A stretch of DNA of 64,000 nucleotides from CAZFBA01 sp964517135 (GTDB taxonomy: Bacteria > Cyanobacteriota > Vampirovibrionia > JBFMGH01), in NCBI GenBank assembly GCA_964517135.1, contig CAZFBA010000007.1:1-64000 (forward strand), in the 5' to 3' direction. Below, in pieces: positions 9,030 to 17,601 of this stretch. The notes beneath the pieces are model-generated. The model had not been told where the DNA came from and did no database searches. It was given only the letters and a program-made list of their open reading frames with translations. The position numbers were made by a program, and so were the translations under genes. Position 1 is the first letter of the stretch. Each line of letters begins with the position of its first letter.

Positions 9030-9265
9030 TAAACAAATTACTTTGTAAGGTTTAAACTAAATAGTTTCCAGAACTTATAGGGAAACAACAGTGTAAATCT
9101 GTGGCTGTGCCGCAGCTGTGATGAACAAAATCGTTCTCAGCCAGCATACCTGTAAGTTCAGAGTAATAGGTACTTGCGAGCACAAGGGAGGAATTCATGA
9201 TGATGAAATTTAAACCACGAGAATAAGGCTTACAAAGTAATTTATTAATGTAAGCTTTTTTAATG
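9030..9265 (+). ncRNA. Cobalamin riboswitch with overlapping terminator
   Basis: The aptamer core is recognisable: AGGGAAACAACAGTGTAAAT, then GGCTGTGCCGCAGCTGTGAT (the B12-box region), then GCCAGCATACCTG. These correspond to the conserved GGGAA, GCxxCCGCxACTGT and GxCAGxAxACCTG blocks of cobalamin riboswitches. An inner closing helix can form between 9049-9056 and 9209-9216 (GGTTTAAA/TTTAAACC). An outer 15-base pairing (9035-9049 with 9229-9243) overlaps the 5' arm of a terminator hairpin. It lies upstream of a TonB-dependent receptor and the B12 salvage operon, the expected target. Confidence 0.88.
9228..9261 (+). terminator. Riboswitch expression-platform terminator
   Basis: GCTTACA (9228-9234) pairs with TGTAAGC (9249-9255), followed by six T (9256-9261). 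The 5' arm is also part of the sequence complementary to 9035-9049, so the two structures exclude each other. A second hairpin (AGATTTTCA at 9267-9275 with TGAAAATCT at 9289-9297) follows before the ribosome site. Confidence 0.65.
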
Positions 9266-9331
9266 CAGATTTTCAGGCAATTTTGCTGTGAAAATCTATC
9301 TTAAGGGTTACTTATTTAAGAGGATAGGCAG

Positions 9332-11434
9332 ATGAAAAATTATTTAAAAGCTCTGGCTTTTTGTCTGGTAGTGATGTTCTCTCTTACAGGTAGTGTTTTT
9401 GCTACTGATAAAGAAAAAGAGTCAATTTTAAAACCAACTGAAAACCAGCTAAACCAGGAAAATAAAACAGAACAAGACGTATTAGAATCAGAAAATAAAG
9501 ATCAGACAGAAGAAGAAAATAAAGAAAAACCAGCACTGGAAACAATTGAACTGGAAAAAGAAGATACAGCTCAGGGCCCATGCCCGGTTATTCAATTTGG
9601 GCACTGCAAACAGGAACAAGTATACAGTTTTAGCAATATGCCAGAGGATGAAAAAACTTCCAGCGCAAACGTTGACGTTATCACAAGAGAAGAAATTGAA
9701 ATGATAAACCCAACAAACATTGAAGATATACTCAATACTGTTGGAGGAATAACATCTTATTCTAATGGCTCACCAGGCAGCCTCTCTCCATACAGAATGC
9801 GGGGCTGGAATAAATCACTGCTCAACATTGATGGAGTCAGAATCAATAGCCTGGCATTTAATGCTCCTTATTTGCAGGATATAGAACCTTTTGGTCTTGA
9901 TAGAATAGAAGTAATTAGAGGCCCCCAGGGAACTATTCACGGTACACAGGCACAGGGCGGCCTTATTGGTTTGTTTACACGAACAGGACACGGCAGACCT
10001 CAAATTGAAATAGAATCAGGAATGGGCAATAACTCAACCTTCAGAGAAAACTTTGCTTTTTCTGGAGGCAACAGGCTGTATGACTATTTTCTGGGTATAA
10101 CAAGGCATGATACTACCGGTGGATCACCTACAACACCAGATAATAGATCTGTTAACGATGACTACCGCAATCTTACGGTAGCCAGCAACCTGGGTGTTCG
10201 CCTTTTAAACGGTAAAGCAGAAATTAGAAATACCTTCAGGTACATCAACGCTAAAAAAGAAATAGGCACAACCCTGACAGGCTTCCCGATGTTTGATCCA
10301 TACCATAATTCTTTTAATTCCTACGGCTATGAAGTCTTTACCTTTACCCATGCACCTGTAAACTTCTATGATTACTATCTCAAGATGGGTGTCATAAAAG
10401 ATAGATACAAAGATATTAATCCATTTGACCCGATTAATGCTGCTGACTTTATGTGGTCCCCTTACTACAGAACCGACAACAACCGAATTGTCTTTATGAC
10501 ACAGCATAACCTGAGAATGAAAAATATTAATACCCTGACTGTGGGCTATGAACTGGAATACAACGATTTTAGTACAGTTGACGCCTTTGCAGGTAGATTT
10601 GACAAGGATTTATCCAAAAACGATGTCTACTTAAATGATGTCATAAACATTAAAGACATTCTCTTTATTAGAGGAGGATGCCGCATAACCCATAGCAACC
10701 TTTTTGGTACATATGGAACACCAAATATTTCTGGTGCACTTGTTTTACCAACTTTCAGGCTTAAAGATTCTTATACCAAGCTGAGAGCTTCTTATGGCTA
10801 TGCTGTAACTGAAGCTACACCAACACAACTCTTTAACCCGCTACGGGGAAATCCAAATTTGACACCTGAAAAAATGGAAGGATGGGATGTAGGAGCCGTT
10901 CAAAGCCTCTTTAATGACAGAGTTAAACTGCAAACTACTTTCTTTAAAAACAACTTAAGAAACCTTATAGTCTATGATTTTGCTAAATGGCGTTTTGAAA
11001 ATATTTCAAGGGCCAGAACCCGTGGATGGGAATCTTCTATAGAAGTTGAACCTATCAAAAATCTTAAAGCACGGCTTAATTATAACTATACATATGGCAG
11101 ACAGTTCAATACATTCACCAATACCTATACCGAACTTGTCGCAAACCCCAGACATGTCTGGAGTTACCTGTTAACCTATTCACCTAAACCCGGTTATAGC
11201 ATATTTACTACGGGTCTGGGTACGTCAGATAGACAGGGCTTTACCAAAACTACTGACGGCTTCTTCGATATGGGTGTTGGCGCAACGGCCAAAATCTTTG
11301 AGAAGAAAGGCTTTAAACTGTCTTTCTGGGGCAAACTTGCTAACCTGTTTAACCAGAAATATGAAATGATTGAAGGTTATAAACAACCAGGAATACATTT
11401 CATTGCTGGCCTCAGGCTAACAAAAACATTCTAA
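9332..11434 (+). CDS. btuB: TonB-dependent outer-membrane receptor, probably for cobalamin (BtuB-like)
   Basis: A 700-residue TonB-dependent receptor: signal peptide (1-24), an unusual Glu/Lys/Asn-rich linker (about 25-85), a plug domain (about 105-225) with 'VITREEIEMINPTNIEDIL', 'RMRGWNKSLLNIDGVRI' and 'GLDRIEVIRGPQGTIHGTQA', and a 22-strand-type barrel ending in Phe (LRLTKTF). It should move a scarce ligand across the outer membrane using TonB energy. The cobalamin riboswitch directly upstream and the btuF-cobT-cobS-cobC genes downstream argue for corrinoid as ligand; this is context, not a residue-level match. The acidic linker is not a standard part of BtuB. The ATG follows AAGAGGATAG at good spacing. 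TonB and ExbBD are not in the window. Confidence 0.88.
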   Translation: MKNYLKALAFCLVVMFSLTGSVFATDKEKESILKPTENQLNQENKTEQDVLESENKDQTEEENKEKPALETIELEKEDTAQGPCPVIQFGHCKQEQVYSFSNMPEDEKTSSANVDVITREEIEMINPTNIEDILNTVGGITSYSNGSPGSLSPYRMRGWNKSLLNIDGVRINSLAFNAPYLQDIEPFGLDRIEVIRGPQGTIHGTQAQGGLIGLFTRTGHGRPQIEIESGMGNNSTFRENFAFSGGNRLYDYFLGITRHDTTGGSPTTPDNRSVNDDYRNLTVASNLGVRLLNGKAEIRNTFRYINAKKEIGTTLTGFPMFDPYHNSFNSYGYEVFTFTHAPVNFYDYYLKMGVIKDRYKDINPFDPINAADFMWSPYYRTDNNRIVFMTQHNLRMKNINTLTVGYELEYNDFSTVDAFAGRFDKDLSKNDVYLNDVINIKDILFIRGGCRITHSNLFGTYGTPNISGALVLPTFRLKDSYTKLRASYGYAVTEATPTQLFNPLRGNPNLTPEKMEGWDVGAVQSLFNDRVKLQTTFFKNNLRNLIVYDFAKWRFENISRARTRGWESSIEVEPIKNLKARLNYNYTYGRQFNTFTNTYTELVANPRHVWSYLLTYSPKPGYSIFTTGLGTSDRQGFTKTTDGFFDMGVGATAKIFEKKGFKLSFWGKLANLFNQKYEMIEGYKQPGIHFIAGLRLTKTF

Positions 11435-11468
11435 ATCTACAACGAACTTGCAGGATGGTTACTAACAA

Positions 11469-12260
11469 GTGAATAAGCTAATTATATCAACAGTTATCTT
11501 TTTTATAGTATCATTTGGTGTTTTATCACTGGATTTTGACTATCATTATCAATCTAATAGTGGTAAATACATTTCTTTAGCACCATCATTGACAGAAATT
11601 GTCTACGAAATAGGTGCTCAGGATAATCTGATAGCTGTAAGTACTTGTTGTAACCATCCAGAGCAGGCTCAAGAAAAGATAAAGGTCGGTGGCCTATTTT
11701 ATACCAGTGAAGAAGAAATTCTAAAATTAAAACCAGAAAGAATCTTTGCTCTAATTGACCAGAAACCTATTATTGATAGGCTAAAATTCTTTACCAGTGA
11801 TGTACATTATTATGATTTTAGAACGTTTGAAGATATTTATAATTGTATAAACTCAATAGGAAAGCTTACAGGGCATGAAGATGAGGCTCAAAATCTTGTA
11901 AAAAAAATGAAAGCCAGAATTGATACCATGAAAACTTCTGAAAGCAAGGATATTATTTATATAATTCAGGTAGAACCAGTTATAACAGCAGGTAAAAGAA
12001 GCTTTATTTCAGATTTAATAGAAAAATCAGGCCATAACAATGTAGTTGCTGAGATTAATGACTCTTATCCAGAGGTAAGCCTGGAATATATTATTTCTAA
12101 AAAACCTGATATAATAGTCCTTCAGAATAAATATTATGCTGATTATTTAAAACAGTTTATTAATACAGAATATATCCTGTTATCTCCAGAATTAGCAGAG
12201 ATTTCAGGAAGACCAGGGCCTAGAATTTATGAAGCACTGGAATTTTTCGCATCACTTTGA
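11469..12260 (+). CDS. btuF: Periplasmic corrinoid-binding protein (BtuF-like)
   Basis: A 263-residue substrate-binding protein of the helical-backbone (cluster A-II, BtuF/FhuD) type. After an N-terminal hydrophobic segment (about 4-20, signal or anchor) come the typical 'YISLAPSLTEIVYEIGA' and 'EEEILKLKPERIFAL' elements, and the end 'SGRPGPRIYEALEFF' is characteristic of BtuF. It should hand corrinoids to a BtuCD ABC transporter; no btuCD genes are seen here, so they must be elsewhere or be replaced. The gene starts with GTG, 34 bases after the receptor gene, in the riboswitch-controlled operon. Confidence 0.85.
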   Translation: MNKLIISTVIFFIVSFGVLSLDFDYHYQSNSGKYISLAPSLTEIVYEIGAQDNLIAVSTCCNHPEQAQEKIKVGGLFYTSEEEILKLKPERIFALIDQKPIIDRLKFFTSDVHYYDFRTFEDIYNCINSIGKLTGHEDEAQNLVKKMKARIDTMKTSESKDIIYIIQVEPVITAGKRSFISDLIEKSGHNNVVAEINDSYPEVSLEYIISKKPDIIVLQNKYYADYLKQFINTEYILLSPELAEISGRPGPRIYEALEFFASL

Positions 12261-12287
12261 TTACAATAAAGATAGAAAGGCCAAAAA

Positions 12288-13337
12288 ATGCTGAATTTTA
12301 ATATTGACCCTGTTAAAGGTGACCTTTTAAAGGATTTACAGCATAAAATCGATAATAAAACAAAACCCCGTGGTGCTTTAGGAATGTTAGAATCTCTAGC
12401 ACTAAAAATAGGCTGTATTCAAAATACATTGACTCCTGAATTGAAACAACCTGCAATAGTTGTGTTCGCTGGTGATCATGGAATAGCTGAAACAGGCGTA
12501 AGCTTGTTCCCTCAAGAAGTTACATACCAGATGGTACTAAACTTTTTAAGAGGTGGAGCTGCTATAAACGTTTTCTGTAAACAAAATGACATAAAGATAA
12601 AGGTTGTAGATTCAGGTGTAAAAGCAGATTTCGATGATTATCCCGGATTAATAAAGGCCAAAATAGATAGAGGAACAAAGAATTTTCTTAAAGAACCAGC
12701 TATGAGCCAGAAACAATGCCAACAGGCAATCCAAAAAGGATCTGAAATTGTAGAAAAGTTGTCTCTGGAAGGTACTAATATCATTGGTTTTGGAGAGATG
12801 GGTATTGCTAATACATCGTCAGCAACGGTAATTTTTAGCAAGATAAGTGGTATACCTCTCGAAAAATGCGTTGGAAGAGGCACAGGGCTGGATGATCAGG
12901 CTCTGGAGAAAAAAAGGAAAATCCTGAATGAAGCTATAAACAATCACGATAGTTGTAATGATCCATTAAAAATTCTGGAAACGTTCGGTGGTTTTGAAAT
13001 TGCTATGATGACAGGTGCTATGCTTAAAGCAGCAGAACTGAAGATGATACTGATGATTGATGGGTTTATTGCCACTTCTGCTTTAATACCTGCTGCGGCT
13101 ATGTATCCTGATATGCTGGAATACTGCATATTTGCTCATACCTCTAATGAACAGGGGCACAGGCTTATGCTGGAATATCTGAATGCAGAACCTCTTATAA
13201 ACTTAAATCTTCGTCTTGGTGAAGGCACAGGAGCAGCAGTTGCATATCCTGTGGTTGAATCAGCAGTCTGCTTTCTTAATGAAATGGCTTCTTTTAAGGA
13301 TGCACAAGTGTCAAAAAGCAGTGAAAGAATATGTTAA
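12288..13337 (+). CDS. cobT: Nicotinate-nucleotide-dimethylbenzimidazole phosphoribosyltransferase
   Basis: CobT makes alpha-ribazole phosphate from nicotinate mononucleotide and a lower-ligand base. The 349-residue protein has the full family pattern: 'KPRGALGMLE' near the start, 'VVFAGDHGIAETGVSLFP', 'GFGEMGIANTSSA', 'GRGTGLDD' and 'LGEGTGAA' near the end, which holds the catalytic Glu. Length is normal. The ATG follows GATAGAAAGG. It lies 27 bases after btuF and its last 7 bases overlap cobS, so translation is probably coupled. No BluB or other lower-ligand gene is adjacent. Confidence 0.95.
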   Translation: MLNFNIDPVKGDLLKDLQHKIDNKTKPRGALGMLESLALKIGCIQNTLTPELKQPAIVVFAGDHGIAETGVSLFPQEVTYQMVLNFLRGGAAINVFCKQNDIKIKVVDSGVKADFDDYPGLIKAKIDRGTKNFLKEPAMSQKQCQQAIQKGSEIVEKLSLEGTNIIGFGEMGIANTSSATVIFSKISGIPLEKCVGRGTGLDDQALEKKRKILNEAINNHDSCNDPLKILETFGGFEIAMMTGAMLKAAELKMILMIDGFIATSALIPAAAMYPDMLEYCIFAHTSNEQGHRLMLEYLNAEPLINLNLRLGEGTGAAVAYPVVESAVCFLNEMASFKDAQVSKSSERIC

Positions 13338-14098
13338 AAGAAATTAAAAGATTTATTAGCTGCCTGATGTTTTATACTCAAATACCTTGTTATCAGTGGG
13401 CTAGCTCTGATAATGAAGATATTAAAGCCTCCTCTAAGTATCTTCCTTTAGTTGGCATAATCGTTGGTGCTTGTGGCGGGCTGGTTTATTATCTTACATC
13501 ATTTATAATACCTCATAGTATATCAGTTTTGCTTGCGATAATAGCTACTATTCTTATCACCGGTGCTTTTCATGAGGATGGATTTATTGATGTCTGTGAT
13601 GCTGCTGGAGGTGGCGGGGAAAAAGAGAAAATACTGGACATAATGAAGGATTCCAGAGTTGGGTCTTATGGAGTTATTGGAATTACGCTCTTATTGATAC
13701 TGCAATTTACTATTCTTGTTAAAATATTACCTCAGATGCTTGTCTTAACTATAATTGCCGGGCACAGTCTGAGCAGGTTTAGTGCTATAGCAGTTATTTA
13801 CTCAGATGTATATGCAAGAAAAGATGATAAATCAAGCAAATCCGGATCAATGGTTCAAAAATTGTCAAATATTGAGCTTTTAATTGCATTTGCTACTGTT
13901 CTCATCCCTTTGTTTGCAATGGGTTATATGTATTTAATTCTACTATTACCTGTATTCATAGTAAATAAAATATCTATGAATTATTTTAATGCTACTATTG
14001 GTGGTTATACAGGTGACTGCCTGGGCTTTATAATCAAAATCAATGAAGTTTTATTTTATTTATTAGTGTTAATTGTGCCATGGAAATACTTCTTGTAA
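13331..14098 (+). CDS. cobS: Adenosylcobinamide-GDP ribazoletransferase (cobalamin synthase)
   Basis: CobS joins adenosylcobinamide-GDP and alpha-ribazole (phosphate), the last assembly step of cobalamin, in the inner membrane. The 255-residue protein has several membrane segments and the family's metal-binding signature 'GAFHEDGFIDVCDAAGGG' followed by 'ILDIMKDSRVGSYG'. The start overlaps cobT by 7 bases and the end overlaps cobC by 19, a tightly packed operon. Confidence 0.95.
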   Translation: MLKEIKRFISCLMFYTQIPCYQWASSDNEDIKASSKYLPLVGIIVGACGGLVYYLTSFIIPHSISVLLAIIATILITGAFHEDGFIDVCDAAGGGGEKEKILDIMKDSRVGSYGVIGITLLLILQFTILVKILPQMLVLTIIAGHSLSRFSAIAVIYSDVYARKDDKSSKSGSMVQKLSNIELLIAFATVLIPLFAMGYMYLILLLPVFIVNKISMNYFNATIGGYTGDCLGFIIKINEVLFYLLVLIVPWKYFL

Positions 14099-14643
14099 GA
14101 CATACATCGGTTAATGTTGATCATCAGTTATGTTATGGCTTTACTGATGTTGAATTAAGTTCTGGTTATAAGGCTGAATTCAATATTGTAAAAGCAAAAT
14201 TACCTGATATTGAAGAGTATCAGATAATATCAAGTCCATTATCTAGATGTAATAAGCTTGCTCATTTTCTTGCTCCGTCGAAAGTTCAGTTTGACGAACG
14301 TATAAAAGAAATGAATTTTGGTGACTGGGAACTAAAAAACTGGGAATCAATCGACAAAAAAGCACTTGGCAACTGGATAAATGATTATGTTTATTATCAA
14401 TGCCCTTCAGGTGAATCTTTTTTAGATTTATATACCAGATGTATAAGTTTTTATCAGGAGCTGGACAAAAAAAATGTTCCGGGAATAGTTGTGGTTACGC
14501 ATGGTGGTGTTATTAGATCTATATTAAGTTATGAACTGGAAATACCTTTAAAGAAATCGCATTCTTTAAAAATTGACTTTGGAAGTATTTCCAGAATTGA
14601 AGTTATTAATGGTTTAACATATGTAAGCGGTATAAATATTTAA
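14080..14643 (+). CDS. cobC: Alpha-ribazole phosphatase (histidine phosphatase family)
   Basis: This 187-residue histidine phosphatase has the phosphoacceptor motif 'LLVRHTSVNVDHQLCYG' and the second catalytic histidine in 'VVTHGGVIRSIL'. 'RHT...CYGFTDVELS' is the usual CobC form (RHT rather than RHG). It should remove phosphate from alpha-ribazole 5'-phosphate or adenosylcobalamin 5'-phosphate. It is the last gene of the riboswitch operon, overlaps cobS by 19 bases, and ends 10 bases from the convergent TrpD-like gene. Confidence 0.9.
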   Translation: MEILLVRHTSVNVDHQLCYGFTDVELSSGYKAEFNIVKAKLPDIEEYQIISSPLSRCNKLAHFLAPSKVQFDERIKEMNFGDWELKNWESIDKKALGNWINDYVYYQCPSGESFLDLYTRCISFYQELDKKNVPGIVVVTHGGVIRSILSYELEIPLKKSHSLKIDFGSISRIEVINGLTYVSGINI

Positions 14644-14653
14644 CAGGGTTTTA

Positions 14654-15742
14654 TTAAACTGACGTCTTAATACCCTGAACCTGTTTGAGGTATTCCATTT
14701 GCTGGAGTGCTTTTTTTGTTGATAATGCTTCCATAGCTTTTTCATAGCCCTGCTTATAATCTTTAGCTAACCCTGAAATATAAAGACAGGCACCAGCATT
14801 GATACAAAACAGGTCAGCAAGAGGGGATTCATGTTTTTCTAATAGAACCTCATAGATTGCACTGGCATTTGATTTTGAGCATTGGTGGCTGGCAATATCC
14901 TCATATTTAGCTGTTTTAATGCCAAAATCTTCAGGAACCACTTCATAGGTTTCTATTTTGCCCTGATTTAATTCAACAACTCTGGTCGGGCCAATATTTG
15001 AAAACTCGTCCATACCTTTTATTTTATCAATATTATAAGCCATTCCAAAGGGAGCAACAGCTCTTTTAATATTTATTTCCTGAAGAACTTCAACAAGTTG
15101 ATTACAAACCGTAGGAGAATATGCTCCAATGACTATATAATCGACATTTTGACATGGAAAAGTAATTGGCCCTAGTATATTGAAGGCTGAAGTAAATCTC
15201 ATTGTCTGAATAAGTCTTGCCCAGCCTGATTTTAAGAATGCTTCTCCTGGTAAATAACATATGTTATATTTTTCAAGACATTCTTTTGCCTTTGAAATAG
15301 GAGCATTAAGGTCTAATCCAAATTCTTGAAATATATCTGAGGCACCAGAAACCCCAGTAACTTTTTTAGCACCTTTTTTAGCAATAGCCAGGCCACAGGC
15401 AGAGGCAATAATTGCAGCAGGTGAAGAGCAGTTAACAGTTTTCAGTATATCAGATCCTGTTCCAACAATGTCACAAATAGGTAAAGCTGTTTTAGCTGTG
15501 AACTTTTCAGTATCGTATAGGTCAAGAGCATCCCAGGCACCACCAAGTTCTACTTTTGATGGACCTCTTGTTATATGTGACATGAGAAATGCTCCCTGTT
15601 GAAGCTCAGGTTGCTCGTTTAATATTACCTGTTTATAGGCTTCTCTTGCTTCTTCTCTGCTCATTACTTTACCAGAGGCTATTTCACAAATTAATTTACC
15701 GAATGACCTTAAATTTTCTTCATTATACATAACTTTCTCCAT
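14654..15742 (-). CDS. TrpD-like phosphoribosyltransferase of unknown acceptor
   Basis: The 362-residue protein belongs to the anthranilate phosphoribosyltransferase (TrpD)/nucleoside phosphorylase class III fold. It has an N-terminal helical domain, then 'CDIVGTGSD', corresponding to the PRPP-binding GTGGD loop, 'TVNCSSPAA' (TrpD: TFNxSTxxA) and 'AIAKKGAKKVTGVSGASD' (TrpD: VAKHGNR...SGSAD). 'MRFTSAFNILGP' matches the RTxFNxLGP region. The changes in the GTGGD and KHGNR loops and in the anthranilate pocket make true TrpD activity unlikely, and no other trp gene is near. It is the third gene of an operon with cobU and a zinc dehydrogenase, 6 bases downstream of the latter. The context suggests phosphoribosylation of a cobalamin-related base or another specialised substrate; this is inference. 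Confidence 0.75.
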   Translation of the reverse strand: MEKVMYNEENLRSFGKLICEIASGKVMSREEAREAYKQVILNEQPELQQGAFLMSHITRGPSKVELGGAWDALDLYDTEKFTAKTALPICDIVGTGSDILKTVNCSSPAAIIASACGLAIAKKGAKKVTGVSGASDIFQEFGLDLNAPISKAKECLEKYNICYLPGEAFLKSGWARLIQTMRFTSAFNILGPITFPCQNVDYIVIGAYSPTVCNQLVEVLQEINIKRAVAPFGMAYNIDKIKGMDEFSNIGPTRVVELNQGKIETYEVVPEDFGIKTAKYEDIASHQCSKSNASAIYEVLLEKHESPLADLFCINAGACLYISGLAKDYKQGYEKAMEALSTKKALQQMEYLKQVQGIKTSV

Positions 15743-15748
15743 TTTAAA

Positions 15749-16735
15749 TTATATCTTAACTATAATTTTTAATGATTTGCCAGATAATATTTTGTTAAAA
15801 CCTGTATCGACAACTTTAAGTGTAATTTCATTTGTTATTAGCTTTTTAAAATCTTCCTTATGAATATTTATAATCTGTAAAGCTTTTTCCATTTGGGCTT
15901 TTGTACAACCATAAGCACCTTTTATATTAAGTTGTTTATAGTGAATTTCGTTGATTAAGCTGGCTGGTATTGTTGAGTTAGAAGGAATAAGCCCACTAAA
16001 AATATTGAATCGCCCAAGTTTTTTGAGTTTTTTTATGCCATCAGTAAAAGACTCAGGCGATGACGTAGCATTAATAACCAGATCATACTTTAAATCAGGA
16101 TATTTTGAGGCCTTTTCAATATTTAAAGTACTTCTAAATTCAGAACTTAATTCAAATTTATCCTTATTTATTTCTTCAATAAAGGGATTAGCCTTATAGT
16201 GTTTTGTTAGAAGAGCTGTCATTAAACCAAGAGGACCTGCACCGTAGATCAAAACATTTTCGTTTGCTGATATATTAGATAAAGTTAATGCATTAATAGC
16301 ACAGGCAAGAGGTTCAGCAAGACATGCGATATCCTCTGATAAGCTTTCATCAAGAGGTATAAGGCATTCTTCAGGTGAAAGGATAAATTCTGCAAGACCG
16401 CCATCATAATTGAAGCCAATAATTTGTATTTTATTACACATATTTTCAGCATTATTCTGGCAATAAGTGCAGTTTTTGCAGGAAACACCGGGCCATATAA
16501 TATATCTTTGACCTGTTAGCTGGTCAATTGTACAGATCTCATGCCCCAATATTCTTGGAGTTATAAGATCACGCTGACCATATTTCCACATTTTAGCATC
16601 AGTACAACAAAGTGCACAGTGAGTTACTTTTAATAGTTTATGACCTGGCTTTAAAGCAGGTATTGGTATATTATTAAGTTTTAATTTGCCGGGATTTAAC
16701 AAAATTAATCCCTGCATTGTAATGTTATCTTGCAT
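15749..16735 (-). CDS. Zinc-dependent medium-chain alcohol dehydrogenase
   Basis: A 328-residue MDR-family dehydrogenase related to threonine and polyol dehydrogenases. Catalytic zinc ligands are suggested by the Cys in 'HCALCCTDAK' and by 'ILGHEI'. The structural zinc site is 'CKNCTYCQNNAENMC' (four Cys). The NAD(P)-binding Rossmann glycines are in 'VLIYGAGPLGLMTA' (about residue 170). It lies 7 bases after cobU and 6 before the TrpD-like gene. A threonine 3-dehydrogenase-like role feeding aminoacetone/aminopropanol into the nucleotide loop is one possible link to cobalamin; its true substrate cannot be read from the sequence. Confidence 0.85.
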   Translation of the reverse strand: MQDNITMQGLILLNPGKLKLNNIPIPALKPGHKLLKVTHCALCCTDAKMWKYGQRDLITPRILGHEICTIDQLTGQRYIIWPGVSCKNCTYCQNNAENMCNKIQIIGFNYDGGLAEFILSPEECLIPLDESLSEDIACLAEPLACAINALTLSNISANENVLIYGAGPLGLMTALLTKHYKANPFIEEINKDKFELSSEFRSTLNIEKASKYPDLKYDLVINATSSPESFTDGIKKLKKLGRFNIFSGLIPSNSTIPASLINEIHYKQLNIKGAYGCTKAQMEKALQIINIHKEDFKKLITNEITLKVVDTGFNKILSGKSLKIIVKI

Positions 16736-16742
16736 TTAAAGA

Positions 16743-17300
16743 TTAATAATCCTGTATTTCTATAAAATCTAAAGATTTTTCACCTTTTATCTTAAGAGGA
16801 ATCCCTGCGAAGGTGAAGAAAACATCATCAGCATGGCGTGCTACAACCTGATTGGCTCTACCTGCGATATCTCTAAATACAAGTGCCAGTTGATTACTTG
16901 GATGAACACCCATACCTACTTCATTTGCAACGATAATAGTATGACAGGGAGCTTTTTTAACTGACTTCATAAGATGAATAAGGTTTTCTTGAATTTCTTC
17001 TTCTGTAATGTTTTCCAGCAAATAGTTAGATACATAGAGAGTCAGGCAATCAATCAGTATTACATCATAATTAGAGCCAATTCTGTCAATAAGGCTTGCT
17101 ACTTCTTTTTGTTCTTCATAGGTATCCCAATCAGATGGCCTTTCATCTTTATGACGCTCGATACGTTTATTCATATCGTCGTCATAGTAAGGTGCTGTAG
17201 CGATAAATGCAACTTTACCGCTTTGATTACAGGCGAGTTTAACAGAGTGGTTGCTCTTTCCACTTCTTGCACCGCCTATTATAAATGTTAATTTTCCCAT
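16743..17300 (-). CDS. cobU: Adenosylcobinamide kinase / adenosylcobinamide-phosphate guanylyltransferase
   Basis: CobU phosphorylates adenosylcobinamide and transfers GMP to it. The 185-residue protein has the P-loop 'IIGGARSGKSNHS' at residues 7-19, the 'RIERHKDERPSDWDTYEE' segment with the guanylylated histidine (RHxxxRP), and 'ILIDCLTLYVSN' and 'IIVANEVGMGVHP' as in the family. It leads a three-gene minus operon with the zinc dehydrogenase and the TrpD-like protein. No cobalamin riboswitch is visible upstream, so control differs from the cobTSC operon. Confidence 0.95.
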   Translation of the reverse strand: MGKLTFIIGGARSGKSNHSVKLACNQSGKVAFIATAPYYDDDMNKRIERHKDERPSDWDTYEEQKEVASLIDRIGSNYDVILIDCLTLYVSNYLLENITEEEIQENLIHLMKSVKKAPCHTIIVANEVGMGVHPSNQLALVFRDIAGRANQVVARHADDVFFTFAGIPLKIKGEKSLDFIEIQDY

Positions 17301-17496
17301 TTTCCTTTGTTTCCTCAGTTTAATATTGATTTATTATAGAACAAACTGCCTTAAAATACATAAATAAAATTTGTATAACTGTTACAGGGTTTAAAAGCTT
17401 ATGAAATGTGCATTAATGAATGACATAACAACGAAAAGAGCTTGCTATTAAGGCTTTATTAAATCATTAAAAAATATTAAAAAAATTAAAATTGTC

Positions 17497-17525
17497 TTGA
17501 CGACACAAAGTTTATCACTTAACAT
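17497..17525 (+). promoter_or_regulatory. Sigma70-like promoter of the second porin gene
   Basis: TTGACG (17497-17502) and TAACAT (17520-17525) are separated by 17 bases. This predicts a start of transcription near 17531, about 70 bases before the porin ATG, inside the inverted repeat described at 17523-17563. Confidence 0.5.
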
Positions 17526-17563
17526 TGTAATTGAAAAAAATTCTCAATTACAATGAGTTTTTT
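17523..17563 (+). promoter_or_regulatory. Inverted repeat with Fur-like core at the porin promoter
   Basis: CATTGTAATTGA (17523-17534) and TCAATTACAATG (17544-17555) are a perfect 12-base inverted repeat. The centre, TGAAAAAAATTCTCA (17532-17546), matches the Fur-family 7-1-7 pattern TGAnAATnATTnTCA at all fixed positions but one. A T6 run follows (17558-17563), so it also looks like an intrinsic terminator; an operator over the -10/+1 region fits the position better because no gene upstream reads into it. Confidence 0.45.
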
Positions 17564-17601
17564 ATCTGGTTTGAGAGCAAAGCACAAAAAGGATTTTTAT
17601 T

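Noticed and set aside
14654..15742. Genuine tryptophan-pathway trpD
   Set aside because: Key PRPP and anthranilate loop residues differ and no other trp gene is nearby.
17301..17330. Cobalamin riboswitch upstream of cobU
   Set aside because: No B12-box-like sequence is present; only the 9030-9265 element has the conserved core.
17431..17446. GCTTGCTATTA repeated near 17431, 19005 and (as CCTGCTATTA) 34966
   Set aside because: Only 10-11 bases, one copy lies over the sirC stop, and there is no consistent position relative to genes; chance is likely.
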